Part shown: positions 23,242 through 34,909 of the stretch, one piece after another
Layout: every line of letters begins with the position of its first letter
Numbering within the stretch: position 1 is the first letter of the stretch
Assembly (NCBI GenBank): GCA_030546905.1
Contig: JAUOPI010000004.1
Span: 118,805 to 182,804 of the forward strand
DNA length: 64,000 nt
Reading direction: 5' to 3'
DNA from: Granulosicoccaceae sp. 1_MG-2023
GTDB lineage: Bacteria > Pseudomonadota > Gammaproteobacteria > Granulosicoccales > Granulosicoccaceae
Made by a program: the position numbers and the translations under genes
The notes under the pieces: generated by a model
The model's input: the letters and a program-made list of their open reading frames with translations, nothing else
What the model was told of the DNA's origin: nothing
Database searches by the model: none

Positions 23242-24531
23242 TTGTTTGAACGACCCTCGACGGGTGAGCGGGCGCTGCTCGTTCACATCGATCAGCCCGG
23301 TAATACCGGGAGCGATGATGAGATCAGGGAGTTCCGCGAGCTGTCCGAATCGGCCGGCGCGACGGTGCTTGATCTGATTTGCGGCGTGCGTGCACGGCCG
23401 GACCCGAAATACTACGCCGGCAGTGGCAAGGTTGACGAAATCGCCGATGCCGTGCATACGCTCGGCGCCGAGCTGGTGATCTTCAATCAGCCGCTGTCGC
23501 CGAGTCAGGAGCGTAATCTCGAAAAGCGCTTCTCCTGCCGGGTGCTTGACCGTAACGGTCTGATCCTCGATATCTTCGCGCAGCGTGCCAGCACCTTCGA
23601 AGGTAAGCTGCAGGTCGAACTCGCCCAGCTGGTGCATCTGTCCACGCGCCTGGTCAGGGGCTGGACGCATCTGGAGCGCCAGAAAGGCGGTATCGGTCTG
23701 CGCGGGCCGGGTGAGACCCAGCTGGAAACAGACCGGCGTCTCCTGGGCGTGCGGGTGAAAGCGATCCGTGCACGGCTGGCCAAGGTACGCCGTCAACGCG
23801 AACAGGGCCGGCAGAGCCGCAAACGCTCTGAAGTACCGGTGGTGTCGCTGGTCGGTTACACCAATGCGGGCAAATCAACCCTGTTCAATACGCTGACCGG
23901 CAATCAGGTCTACGCGGCCGATCAGTTGTTCGCCACGCTGGATCCGACGTTCAGACGTCTGGAACTTGCCGGCGGCCGTGAGGTCATCCTTGTAGATACG
24001 GTGGGTTTTATCAGCAATCTGCCGCACGAGCTTGTCGATGCTTTCCAGTCCACGCTTCTCGAGACCCGTGAAGCGGATCTTCTCCTGCATGTGGTTGACG
24101 CGGCCGATGAGGCCCGGGATCAGCGCATGCGTGATGTGGATGGTGTGCTGGCAGAGATCGGGGCCGAAGACAATCCGGCCCTGCTCGTGTACAACAAGGT
24201 TGATAAGCTTGGCACCGCGCCCCATGTTGACCGGGATGCTGACGGTAAACCGGTCCGTGTCTGGTTGTCGGCCATGCACGGCGAAGGGCTGGATTTACTG
24301 CGTGAGGCGATTGCCGAGCGGGTCGACAATGTCCGTGTGCACGGCTGGTTGCGTCTGCAGCCCGACGAAGGGCAGGTCAGGGCGAGGCTCTTTGAAGGCG
24401 GCGCTGTGATCACCGAAGAATATGGCGATGACGGCAGTATCCGTCTCGAAGTCGATACCGACAAAACGGACTGGGTCAGGCTGTGCAAGCGCTTTGGTCT
24501 GGACGAGACGCGCCTGAGTCTCATCGCTTAG
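23242..24531 (+). CDS. hflX: Ribosome-associated GTPase HflX
   Basis: A 429-residue GTPase that binds the large ribosomal subunit and rescues stalled or heat-damaged ribosomes. The N-terminal HflX domain has YYAGSGKVDEIA and VLDRNGLILDIFAQRASTFEGKLQVELAQL; the linker has GGIGLRGPGETQLETDRR; the G domain has G1 GYTNAGKST, G3 DTVGFI and G4 NKVD. The start is TTG at 23242, about 30 bases after hfq. Order and length are standard. Confidence 0.95.
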   Translation: MFERPSTGERALLVHIDQPGNTGSDDEIREFRELSESAGATVLDLICGVRARPDPKYYAGSGKVDEIADAVHTLGAELVIFNQPLSPSQERNLEKRFSCRVLDRNGLILDIFAQRASTFEGKLQVELAQLVHLSTRLVRGWTHLERQKGGIGLRGPGETQLETDRRLLGVRVKAIRARLAKVRRQREQGRQSRKRSEVPVVSLVGYTNAGKSTLFNTLTGNQVYAADQLFATLDPTFRRLELAGGREVILVDTVGFISNLPHELVDAFQSTLLETREADLLLHVVDAADEARDQRMRDVDGVLAEIGAEDNPALLVYNKVDKLGTAPHVDRDADGKPVRVWLSAMHGEGLDLLREAIAERVDNVRVHGWLRLQPDEGQVRARLFEGGAVITEEYGDDGSIRLEVDTDKTDWVRLCKRFGLDETRLSLIA

Positions 24532-24540
24532 TTACATCGC

Positions 24541-24569
24541 TTGCGGCACGTCGGGGGGAACCCTAGAAT
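24541..24569 (+). promoter_or_regulatory. Candidate promoter for hflKC
   Basis: TTGCGG at 24541-24546, 17-base spacer, TAGAAT at 24564-24569, with the predicted start near 24576 and the hflK ATG at 24621. It suggests hflK and later genes can be transcribed separately from hfq. Confidence 0.45.
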
Positions 24570-24620
24570 GACGCGCTGCATTTACAAAGACTGAATAATT
24601 TAACGTAGTTGGAGCTGACT

Positions 24621-25826
24621 ATGGCCTGGAACGAGCCTGGTGGAAGTAATGACCAGGATCCGTGGGGTAACCGCAAGAACAACGGAAGCGGCGGACCTCC
24701 TGATCTTGATGAGGTCTTTAAAAACCTGCAGAACAAATTCGGCGGCCTGTTCGGGCGTCGCGGCGGCGGCAGTAGCGGCGGCAGCGGTGGTGCCGGCAAT
24801 ATCGGACCGCGTGGTTTTCTGATTATCGGTGCCGTGATCGCGGTGTTCTGGCTCGCTTCGGGTATTTACATTATCCAGCCGGCCGAGCGCGGCGTGGTAA
24901 CCCGGTTCGGTAAGTTCAGCGAAACCACCGGTCCCGGTCCTCACTGGCACTGGCCATGGCCGGTTGCGGCCCTGGAGCGGGTCAATGTGGATCAGATCCG
25001 TTCTGTGCGGCTGCGTTCGCAACCGATGCTGACCAAGGACGAAAACATCGTCGAAATCGACATGTCCGTTCAGTACAACATCAGCGATGCGGCGAAATAC
25101 CTCTTTAATGTGCGCAGTCCGGACCTGACACTCGAGGAAGTGGCCGAAAGTGCCATCCGCGAAGTGATCGGGCAGAACAATATGGACCCGATTATCACCC
25201 AGGGCCGTAGCGCGATTGCGCAGTCCACGCTGGAGAATATGCAGGAAATCATGGAAAACTACGGCACCGGTATTCTGGTGACCACGGTCAACCTTGAGTC
25301 CGCACAGCCGCCTGAGGCGGTACAGGCCGCGTTCTCTGACGCCATCAAAGCGCGTGAGGATGAGCAACGTTATATCAACGAATCCGAGGCCTATGCCAAC
25401 GAAGTCGTGCCGCGTGCCCGTGGTGATGCGCGACGCATTCTGGAACAGGCCAAGGCTTACCGCACTGAGGTGGTCAAAGCCGCCGAAGGTGAGTCCGCGC
25501 GTTTTCTGGCTTTGCTTAACGAATACAAGAAAGCCCCGGAAGTCACGCGCGACCGTCTGTATATCCAGTCGCTGGAAAACGTCCTGCAGAACAGCAGTAA
25601 AATCCTGCTCGACGGCGGCGAGGGAAGTAACAACCTGATGTATTTACCGCTTGATAAGCTGATGCAACAGGGTGGCACCGGCACGTCGTCCTTCAGTGGC
25701 ACGACTATCATGCCGTCCGAGGACACCTTCTCCAGTTCGCCGGAGAGCTTTCAGCAATCACCCGGTACTTCGCGCACCAGTACCCCGCTCAGCGGGTCGC
25801 GCAGCCGCTCACGGGAGACACAATAA
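24621..25826 (+). CDS. hflK: FtsH protease modulator HflK
   Basis: HflK and HflC form a large membrane complex around the FtsH protease. The 401-residue product (ATG 24621 with GGAG upstream) has a Gly-rich cytoplasmic N terminus (SSGGSGGAGNIGPRG), one membrane helix (FLIIGAVIAVFWLASGIYII), then an SPFH/band-7 domain beginning PAERGVVTRFGKF and a helical region (EVVPRARGDARRILEQAKAYR). The C-terminal tail is Ser/Thr-rich. The stop overlaps the hflC start (TAATG). Confidence 0.95.
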   Translation: MAWNEPGGSNDQDPWGNRKNNGSGGPPDLDEVFKNLQNKFGGLFGRRGGGSSGGSGGAGNIGPRGFLIIGAVIAVFWLASGIYIIQPAERGVVTRFGKFSETTGPGPHWHWPWPVAALERVNVDQIRSVRLRSQPMLTKDENIVEIDMSVQYNISDAAKYLFNVRSPDLTLEEVAESAIREVIGQNNMDPIITQGRSAIAQSTLENMQEIMENYGTGILVTTVNLESAQPPEAVQAAFSDAIKAREDEQRYINESEAYANEVVPRARGDARRILEQAKAYRTEVVKAAEGESARFLALLNEYKKAPEVTRDRLYIQSLENVLQNSSKILLDGGEGSNNLMYLPLDKLMQQGGTGTSSFSGTTIMPSEDTFSSSPESFQQSPGTSRTSTPLSGSRSRSRETQ

Positions 25827-26707
25827 TGAACAGATATCCTATGTTCGGCGGCATCGCCGCGCTGATCGCGATTCTCGTTCTGCTGAGCTCGCTGTTTACG
25901 GTGGGTGAGCGTGAGAAAGCCATTCGTCTGGCGCTGGGTAATATCGACCGCAGCGATTTTGAGCCGGGCTTGCATTTTCGCCTGCCGATTTATCACCGCG
26001 TCTTCAAATTCGACTCACGGATTCTGACTCTGGATGCCGAGCCGGAGCGGGTTCTGACCAGCGAAAAGAAAAACGTGGTCGTGGATGCTTTCGCCAAATG
26101 GCGCATCTCCGATGTGACCAAATTCTTCCTCGCCACCAATGGTGACGAGCGGGCCGCAACCATGCGTCTGGGTCAGTTCATGCGTAAGGGCGTGCTCGAT
26201 GCTTTTGGTCAGCGCACCGTCGAAGAGGTGGTTTCCGGCGAGCGTGCCGAGCTGATGGTGGAGATCCAGGAGAACGTCAACGAGCGTGCCAATGACCTGG
26301 GTATTGAGATTATCGACGTGCGCGTAAAACGTGTTGATCTGCCGCCCGATGTCAGTGACTCGGTCTTCAGCCGGATGGAAAAAGAACGTGCCACGGTGGC
26401 CAAAGCCTTCCGTTCGCGCGGTGAAGAGACGGCCAAGGGTATCCGTGCTGATGCAGACCGCCAGCGCGCGGAGATCATCGCTGAAGCCAACCGTGAAGCT
26501 GAACAGATCCGCGGTGAAGGGGATGCGCAGGCGGCCGAAACCTATGCCAATGCGTACACTCAGGATGCGGATTTCTTCCGTCTGTCACGTAGCCTGAAAG
26601 CCTATGAACAGGTCTTCCAGGGTAAGAGTGACGTGCTTCTGCTGAAGCCGGATTCGGAGTTCTTCCGGTATTTCAATCAACTGCCAAGTCTCGGCGAAGC
26701 CGAGTAA
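25826..26707 (+). CDS. hflC: FtsH protease modulator HflC
   Basis: A 293-residue partner of HflK with an N-terminal membrane helix (IAALIAILVLLSSLFTV) and an SPFH domain (VGEREKAIRLALGNIDRSDFEPGLHFRLP), followed by a coiled-coil region rich in Arg, Glu and Ala (TAKGIRADADRQRAEIIAEANREAEQIRGEGDAQAAE). The C terminus (YFNQLPSLGEAE) is free of the long tail found in HflK. Start overlaps the hflK stop. Confidence 0.95.
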   Translation: MNRYPMFGGIAALIAILVLLSSLFTVGEREKAIRLALGNIDRSDFEPGLHFRLPIYHRVFKFDSRILTLDAEPERVLTSEKKNVVVDAFAKWRISDVTKFFLATNGDERAATMRLGQFMRKGVLDAFGQRTVEEVVSGERAELMVEIQENVNERANDLGIEIIDVRVKRVDLPPDVSDSVFSRMEKERATVAKAFRSRGEETAKGIRADADRQRAEIIAEANREAEQIRGEGDAQAAETYANAYTQDADFFRLSRSLKAYEQVFQGKSDVLLLKPDSEFFRYFNQLPSLGEAE

Positions 26708-26742
26708 GTGCGGTGGCAGACAGCGCCGGCAAGTGACGCGTT

Positions 26743-26928
26743 TTGTTGTCTGAAATCCTGACGGCTTTTGCCCTGGTGTTTGTAATCGAGGGGTTGCTGC
26801 TTGCAGCAGCCCCTTCTGCCATGAAACGCATGTTGCTGGATATGCAGCGTCTGTCTGTCGCCAGCTTGCGTACCGCCGGACTGCTGAGCATGTTGGCGGG
26901 ACTTATTCTGATCCTTGTTATAAAATAA
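26743..26928 (+). CDS. DUF2065 (YjeT-like) small inner-membrane protein
   Basis: A 61-residue protein with two hydrophobic helices (ILTAFALVFVIEGLLLAAAP and TAGLLSMLAGLILILVI), separated by the conserved MKRMLLDMQRLSVASLRTAG loop. It is the DUF2065/YjeT family, usually found, as here, between hflC and hisZ or purA. Start is one of two adjacent TTG codons (26743 or 26746); no strong ribosome binding site is seen, so translation is probably low. Function is unknown. Confidence 0.85.
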   Translation: MLSEILTAFALVFVIEGLLLAAAPSAMKRMLLDMQRLSVASLRTAGLLSMLAGLILILVIK

Positions 26929-26951
26929 CCCTTTCCATCTAGAGTTACCCG

Positions 26952-29439
<2,488 letters not shown>

Positions 29440-29463
29440 GCCGGATGCGCTGAGACAGACCAG

Positions 29464-29505
29464 AATCCCGTCGGTTGAGTCAATAAATCGACGGGATTTT
29501 TTTTG
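29464..29505 (+). terminator. Rho-independent terminator after purA
   Basis: AATCCCGTCG (29464-29473) pairs with CGACGGGATT (29489-29498), a 10-bp stem with a 15-base loop, followed by a run of T to 29504. It clearly separates the purA transcript from the ebo operon. Confidence 0.85.
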
Positions 29506-29607
29506 CCTGCAGGCCGCAGCCGGCGGCGCTTTTCTACTGATATTTCCACTCTGAACGCGGTATTGCCCTAATGCGCCCGGCTGGCACGGATTGCGCAGTT
29601 AATCGGC

Positions 29608-30474
29608 ATGATGAAACCGTACTTCCAACTGATCCGCCTGCCGGCGGGCTTCAGTGCTGTGTCCAATGTGCTCGCTGCGCATCTGATCGCCACCGCCGGT
29701 GCGGTGCAGGCGCCGGTGCTGCTGCTGACATTGCTCGCCTCACTGTGCCTGTATTTCGCCGGTATGGCACTTAACGATTGTTTTGACCTGGATGAAGACC
29801 GCCGTCTGCGTGCCGACCGGCCGCTGGTGCGCGGTCAGATCCGGCCAGTGATGGCCTGGCGTCTGAGCTTTGCGCTGATATTGGCGGGGCTGGCATTGTC
29901 TGCGCTGCTCGGGCCGAGAGCCTTGCTGTTCGCCGCTTTGCTGACCGGGCTGATTGTGCTTTACGACAGCAAACGCTTGCCGTCGGCACTGCATATCTGG
30001 GTTATGGCGGCGTGCCGCTACGCCCATTGGCTGTTTATTTTCGCCGCCGCCGGTCTGCAAGGGGCTGCCTTCTGGCTCTGGCCTTTGCCGCTGTTTTTCT
30101 ATGTTGCAGGGCTGACCCGTATTTCCGAGGCGGAAAGCGGTGTCAGTGACTTCAGCCGTTTTCGCAATACCTCACTTGGATTATTCGCTCTGGCTGGCTT
30201 ATGCCTGCTTCTGCTGAGTTTCAGCTACGGTGTGCCGCTCACTGCCGGCCTGTCTGTGCTGCTTTGGTGTGTCTGGCTGGCGCGGTTGTTACGCGGTAGC
30301 GCGGACTTGACCCGTGCAGAGGCGGTTCAGGGGCTGGTCAAACAGCTGGTGATGGGTGTGATTGTGATGGACGCCTGTGTGCTGGGGATAGCCGGTTTTA
30401 TACCGGCGGCCTGTGTGGTTTTGCTTTTGTTATTGCCGGGACGCTATGTCGGGAGGTGGATCAGTGTCAGTTGA
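29608..30474 (+). CDS. eboC: UbiA-like membrane prenyltransferase EboC
   Basis: A 288-residue integral membrane protein with about eight or nine helices and UbiA-family motifs: the first Asp-rich motif NDCFDLDEDRRLRADRP and a YDSKR segment in place of the second. UbiA proteins transfer prenyl or similar chains to aromatic or sugar acceptors. As the first gene of a tight block with EboA, B, E, F and D homologues, it fits EboC. The ATG at 29608 (or 29611) has no strong ribosome binding site. The acceptor is unknown. It starts about 100 bases past the purA terminator and I see no convincing promoter. Confidence 0.82.
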   Translation: MMKPYFQLIRLPAGFSAVSNVLAAHLIATAGAVQAPVLLLTLLASLCLYFAGMALNDCFDLDEDRRLRADRPLVRGQIRPVMAWRLSFALILAGLALSALLGPRALLFAALLTGLIVLYDSKRLPSALHIWVMAACRYAHWLFIFAAAGLQGAAFWLWPLPLFFYVAGLTRISEAESGVSDFSRFRNTSLGLFALAGLCLLLLSFSYGVPLTAGLSVLLWCVWLARLLRGSADLTRAEAVQGLVKQLVMGVIVMDACVLGIAGFIPAACVVLLLLLPGRYVGRWISVS

Positions 30475-31399
30475 AAATACAAGGCTTGTCAGTTGGCAGG
30501 GCGCGGCCTGGCAGCGTCTTCAGCAGACGCTGTCCGGACCGGCGCGGGACTGGCTGCAGGCATCACTGGGCGCAATCGAAAATGCAGGACCGGATATCGA
30601 AAAAACTGCCTTGAGCGTTATGCAGGCTTCCTCACAGCGACGTCGCAGATTGGGGGAGGGCGAGCTGACGCTCAGTCTTGAGGTCGCGGCCACGGCGCTG
30701 TGTGAGGCCCGGGGCGAGCGTGTAATCGGCTATTCGGTGGCAGAGCTGGCCTACGGGCTTTGGGCTGCCAAGGCAATGCAAGTGTGCGATGCGTCGCCGC
30801 GTGTGTTCTGTGAGACGCTGTTCTCCTACAGTGACGATAACGAAAAAGCGGCCTTGTTACGTTCGCTCTACTGGTTGCTGGAACCGGCCGAGGCGGTCGG
30901 TATTGCCGGACAGGTATTGCGTGTCAACACGGTGAGCCTGTTCGCTTCCCTGGCGCTGAATAATCCTTTACCGGCACGCTGTCTGGCTGAGCGTGAGTTT
31001 AACCAGCTGGCGCTGAAAAGCCTGTTCCTGGGGCTCAATATCGGTGGCATGACCGATCTGGCCGCGCGTCGTAACAGTGAGCTGGCGCGTATGGCTGACG
31101 ACTATCTGCACGAGCGCCGGCTGGCCGGGCGCAGCATTCCGCCGTCGATCTGGCTGGCACTGGACCCGGCGGCGCCTTCGGCGCAGACCCGTGAGGTCTG
31201 GCTGGCGGCACTGGCCGGTGATGATGAGGAATCGCGTTTTGGCATTTACAGTGCGCTGGCTGCCGCTGCCGCCGAAGGGCGCGACAGCGACCCGCTGATC
31301 AGCGCCGCCGCAGCGCGGCGCGGTGCTGATGAGCAACATCCGGCTTTGCGTTCGGTGGTACAGGAAATGCAGCCTGCCGGTATCCACAGACTGACGTGA
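30464..31399 (+). CDS. eboA: EboA-family metabolite traffic protein
   Basis: A soluble, mostly helical protein of 311 residues. I chose GTG 30464 because GGGAGG lies seven bases upstream; ATG at 30446 is the alternative. It overlaps the end of eboC by 11 bases. Visible segments include GYSVAELAYGLWAAKAMQVC, FSYSDDNEKAALLRSLYWL, VNTVSLFASLALNNPLPARC and LNIGGMTDLAARRNSELARMADDYLHER, which I associate with the EboA family. No catalytic motif is recognised. In other bacteria ebo genes are needed for moving a metabolite precursor to the periplasm, but the biochemical role of EboA is unknown. Confidence 0.75.
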   Translation: MSVENTRLVSWQGAAWQRLQQTLSGPARDWLQASLGAIENAGPDIEKTALSVMQASSQRRRRLGEGELTLSLEVAATALCEARGERVIGYSVAELAYGLWAAKAMQVCDASPRVFCETLFSYSDDNEKAALLRSLYWLLEPAEAVGIAGQVLRVNTVSLFASLALNNPLPARCLAEREFNQLALKSLFLGLNIGGMTDLAARRNSELARMADDYLHERRLAGRSIPPSIWLALDPAAPSAQTREVWLAALAGDDEESRFGIYSALAAAAAEGRDSDPLISAAAARRGADEQHPALRSVVQEMQPAGIHRLT

Positions 31400-31412
31400 C
31401 AGGAAACTGACG

Positions 31413-32297
31413 ATGCAATACTTTGACCCTCATATTCACATGGTTTCGCGGACCACTGATGACTATCAGAACATGGCCGCCGCGGGTGTGATCGGCGTAA
31501 TCGAACCGGCATTCTGGCAGGGCCAGCCGCGTACCGCCATCGGCAGTTTCGTTGACTATTTCGACCTGCTGGTGGGTTGGGAGCATTTCCGCGCCGAGCA
31601 GTTCGGTATCCGTCACTACTGCGTGATGGGCATGAATCCGAAAGAAGCCAACAATGTCCCCCTGGCTGAAGAAGTGATGAAAATCCTGCCGCGCTACTGC
31701 ATGAAAGAAAACGTGCTGGGCATAGGCGAGATCGGCTATGACGATATTACCGAAAACGAAGAGCGCTTCTTTGCCGAGCAGTTGCAGTTGGCCAAAGACC
31801 TGAATCTGCCGGTACTGGTACATACGCCGCACCGTGACAAGGTCAACGGTACCCGCCGCACGCTGGATCTGGTCCGTGAGGTGGGCGTCAACGAAGAACT
31901 GGTGATGATCGATCACCTCAATGAGCAAACCCTGCCGCTGGTGCTCGATTCCGGTTGCTGGCGCGCTCACTCGGTTTATCCCAATACCAAAATGAGTGAA
32001 GAGCGCATGGTCGCGCTGTTGCAGCAGTACGGCACCGAGAAGATGGTGGTTAACAGCGCAGCAGACTGGGGTGTCAGTGATCCGCTTAAAGTACCGAAAA
32101 CCGGCGCATGCATGAAGGCCGCCGGCTTCGATGAGGAAACCATTTATAAAGTCCTGTTTGAGAATCCGATCCGGTTCTATGAACCCTCGGGCAAGATCTC
32201 ACTGGAAGAAGTGACGCGGCCGCTGATTGATCAGACGCGTACATGGGAAGACAACTCCGCCTTGCGCGGGCAAACCCCGATTGTAGAAGCAGGCTAG
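31413..32297 (+). CDS. eboB: TatD-like metal-dependent hydrolase EboB
   Basis: A 294-residue amidohydrolase-fold protein. The N terminus YFDPHIHMVSRTTDDYQNMA has the HxH metal motif with DP in front, and further candidate ligands are the Glu in GIGEIGYDD, the His in LVHTPH, the His in IDHLNE and the Asp in SAADWGVSD. This matches the TatD-like member of ebo clusters rather than housekeeping TatD DNase. The ribosome binding site AGGAAA is six bases before the ATG. Substrate unknown. Confidence 0.82.
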   Translation: MQYFDPHIHMVSRTTDDYQNMAAAGVIGVIEPAFWQGQPRTAIGSFVDYFDLLVGWEHFRAEQFGIRHYCVMGMNPKEANNVPLAEEVMKILPRYCMKENVLGIGEIGYDDITENEERFFAEQLQLAKDLNLPVLVHTPHRDKVNGTRRTLDLVREVGVNEELVMIDHLNEQTLPLVLDSGCWRAHSVYPNTKMSEERMVALLQQYGTEKMVVNSAADWGVSDPLKVPKTGACMKAAGFDEETIYKVLFENPIRFYEPSGKISLEEVTRPLIDQTRTWEDNSALRGQTPIVEAG

Positions 32298-32306
32298 GGC
32301 AGGCAT

Positions 32307-33500
32307 ATGGGCTGGAAAGCGACAGAACTGAGTTACTGCACCAATGTGCATCCGGGCGAGAGCCTCAGTGAAATTAACGGCAATATTGAGCAATTTGCAG
32401 GTCCGGTACGGCACTGCGCGGCGCTCAATAGCATGAACGCCGGGCTGTGGATCAGCCACCAGGCCAGCCGGGAATTAATGCAAGCCGATGCCTCAGGCAG
32501 CTTGCATAAAACCTTGCAGGCGCAGCAACTTCAGGTGAACTCGCTGAACGGGTTTCCCTACGGGAATTTCCACAACAAGCAGGTCAAAGAAGCCGTCTAT
32601 TCACCGGACTGGGCCGACCGCAAACGTCTGGACTACACCTTGTCGCTGGCGACGATACTGGCCGGCTGTCTGGACGAGGGCGTCGCTGAAGGCACGATCT
32701 CGACCTTGCCGCTGGGATTCAGGAAAAACTGGAGCGCACTGCGCCATCAGGATGCGCTGCTTAATCTGCTTGACCTGGTAGAGGGGCTGGGCCGTCTGGA
32801 AGAAAAAACCGGCCGCCATATCCGGGTCTGTCTGGAAATGGAGCCCGGCTGTGTGCTTGAGCACACGCGTCAGGTCGTGGCGCTGTTCAGTCGTGATCTA
32901 CCGAAACTGGCCGAAGAAGAAGGTCTGGATACGGCGCTGATCAATCGCTATCTCGGCGTCTGTTTTGATGTCTGTCATCAGGCGGTGATGTTTGAACGGG
33001 TCGGGGCCTCACTTGCAGATCTGAAACGGGCCGGCATTGCGATCGGTAAGATCCAGCTCTCCAGTGCTTTGTCGCTGGCCATTCACCAGCCTTCGGATAT
33101 CGAGCAGTTGCTGCCGTTCAATGAACCGCGCTATTTGCATCAGACCAGTATCCGCGGCATGGACGGGCAGGTGCGTTACTTTAACGATCTGTCCGAGGCA
33201 CTGGAGCGGATGCCACCACAAAGTGGTCAGGAATGGCGCGTGCACTATCACGTACCTCTGCAATTGTCGGTGATCAATGAACGCGGACTGCAGACTACCC
33301 GTGCAGTCAACGAACAGGTCTTGTCTTTTCTGGCCGAAAACCCGCAGATCCGTCCGCATCTGGAAATCGAAACCTACACCTGGGAAGTGCTGCCCGAAAG
33401 CGTGCGTCCGGTCGATAAGCAATCGCTGGTCGAAGGCATCGAGGCCGAGGTGCGTTATGTGCGTCAGCGCATGCAGCATTACGGACTGCTGGAGGCCTGA
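32307..33500 (+). CDS. eboE: TIM-barrel sugar-isomerase-like protein EboE
   Basis: A 397-residue protein of the xylose-isomerase-like TIM barrel type. The start LSYCTNVHPGESLSE and the segment NGFPYGNFHNKQVKEAVYSPDW are typical of EboE. Potential metal ligands are the Glu in VCLEMEPGC, the Asp/His pair in CFDVCHQAV, and the Glu in IGKIQLSSAL region or IETYTWEVLP. It probably acts on a sugar or cyclitol intermediate. It sits nine bases after eboB and its stop overlaps the eboF start. Confidence 0.82.
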   Translation: MGWKATELSYCTNVHPGESLSEINGNIEQFAGPVRHCAALNSMNAGLWISHQASRELMQADASGSLHKTLQAQQLQVNSLNGFPYGNFHNKQVKEAVYSPDWADRKRLDYTLSLATILAGCLDEGVAEGTISTLPLGFRKNWSALRHQDALLNLLDLVEGLGRLEEKTGRHIRVCLEMEPGCVLEHTRQVVALFSRDLPKLAEEEGLDTALINRYLGVCFDVCHQAVMFERVGASLADLKRAGIAIGKIQLSSALSLAIHQPSDIEQLLPFNEPRYLHQTSIRGMDGQVRYFNDLSEALERMPPQSGQEWRVHYHVPLQLSVINERGLQTTRAVNEQVLSFLAENPQIRPHLEIETYTWEVLPESVRPVDKQSLVEGIEAEVRYVRQRMQHYGLLEA

Positions 33501-34894
33501 TGAGCGAAGCGGCTGTGGCAAAGCCTCTGGTTTTGATCAATGTGGTGGGGCTGACATCGGCGCTGATCGGTGAACACACGCCCTTTATCCGTGCTTTTAC
33601 CGAGCAGCATGGTATCTCGCCCCTGCAGGAAAGTTTACCCGCCGTGACGACCACGGCGCAGGCTTGTATGTTGACCGGCGAAGCGCCGGCCCGGCACGGT
33701 ATCGTCGGAAATGGTTGGTACTGGCGTCAGCAGGCCGAGATCAAGTTCTGGCAACAGTCCAATCATATCGTCGAAGCCCCGAAAATCTGGCAGACCATCC
33801 GCCGCGAGCGGCCGGACTTTCGCTGCTCGAATATGTTCTGGTGGTACAATATGTACTCCGACGTGGACAATGCCGTGACCCCGCGACCGCATTATCCGGC
33901 CGACGGGCGCAAAGTGGTGGACTTGTATTCCGAGCCACCGCAATTGCATCAAAAACTACAAGCCGAGCACGGTACCTTTCCTTTCTTCAATTTCTGGGGC
34001 CCGACCGCCGATATCCGTTCCAGTGACTGGATCGGGCGGGCTGCCGCCACTGAATTCCGTGATAACCGACCGGATCTGCAGTTGGTTTACCTGCCGCATC
34101 TGGACTACAACCTGCAACGTCTCGGCCCCGACGCGCCGGCGATTGCGGAGGATTTGCGCCAAATCGACGAGGTGGTCGAACGGCTGGTTCGTTCGGTGAC
34201 GGGCGATGGTGCGGAAGTGGCACTGGTTTCCGAATACGGCATTTTCAGCGTCGACAAACCGGTGCATATCAACCGCACCTTACGCGAAGCGGGGCTTTTA
34301 CGTGTGCGTGATTCGCTCGGTACCGAGTTGCTCGATGCCGGCGCCTCCAAAGCCTTTGCTGTTGCCGACCATCAGGTGGCCCATGTCTATGTGCGTGACA
34401 GCGATGATATTGCAAGCGTGGCAGAGCTGCTGCGCAAAACACCGGGTATAGACAAAGTCCTGGACCGGGAGGCGATGCGGGCCGAAGGGCTTGATCACAG
34501 CCGCGCCGGCGATTTGTTCGCTATTGCCGAAGCCGATGCCTGGTTTACCTATTACTACTGGCTCGATGATGCGCGTGCGCCTGATTTCGCGCCGACCGTC
34601 GACATACACCGCAAGCCCGGCTACGACCCGGCAGAACTGTTTATCGATCCCCGCTTACGATTCCCCAAGCTGCGCGTGATCCGACGCCTGCTGCAGAAAA
34701 AACTCGGCTTTCGCATGCTGATGGACGTGGTGCCGCTGAACGGCGAACAGGTGCGCGGCAGTCACGGTCGTCCGGCGACGCGCCCTGAAGAGCGGCCGGT
34801 TTTCAGCAGTACGGCACCGGCGTCTTTGCAACGGCCGGACTCGGTATGCGATGTGCACCGTTTTTTGCTTAGCTATTTTGGTCTATCTCAGTAA
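33500..34894 (+). CDS. eboF: Alkaline-phosphatase/phosphodiesterase-fold protein EboF
   Basis: A 464-residue member of the alkaline phosphatase superfamily (nucleotide pyrophosphatase type). The nucleophile region PAVTTTAQACMLTGEAPARHGIVGNGW is present. Several usual metal ligands are replaced: the first Asp position reads INVVGLT, the second-site pair reads HLDYNLQRLGPD without the expected His, and SDHG is SEYG. A later VADHQVAHVY keeps a His. It may therefore use fewer metals, act on an unusual substrate, or serve as a binding protein. ATG overlaps the eboE stop. Confidence 0.8.
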   Translation: MSEAAVAKPLVLINVVGLTSALIGEHTPFIRAFTEQHGISPLQESLPAVTTTAQACMLTGEAPARHGIVGNGWYWRQQAEIKFWQQSNHIVEAPKIWQTIRRERPDFRCSNMFWWYNMYSDVDNAVTPRPHYPADGRKVVDLYSEPPQLHQKLQAEHGTFPFFNFWGPTADIRSSDWIGRAAATEFRDNRPDLQLVYLPHLDYNLQRLGPDAPAIAEDLRQIDEVVERLVRSVTGDGAEVALVSEYGIFSVDKPVHINRTLREAGLLRVRDSLGTELLDAGASKAFAVADHQVAHVYVRDSDDIASVAELLRKTPGIDKVLDREAMRAEGLDHSRAGDLFAIAEADAWFTYYYWLDDARAPDFAPTVDIHRKPGYDPAELFIDPRLRFPKLRVIRRLLQKKLGFRMLMDVVPLNGEQVRGSHGRPATRPEERPVFSSTAPASLQRPDSVCDVHRFLLSYFGLSQ

Positions 34895-34909
34895 CAGCGG
34901 AATAAAACC

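Noticed and set aside
29582..29596. A sigma-54-like TGGCAC...GC motif just upstream of eboC
   Set aside because: The GG and GC are correctly spaced, but the -12 box is poor (GCGCA) and the predicted start would fall on the ATG itself, giving no leader.
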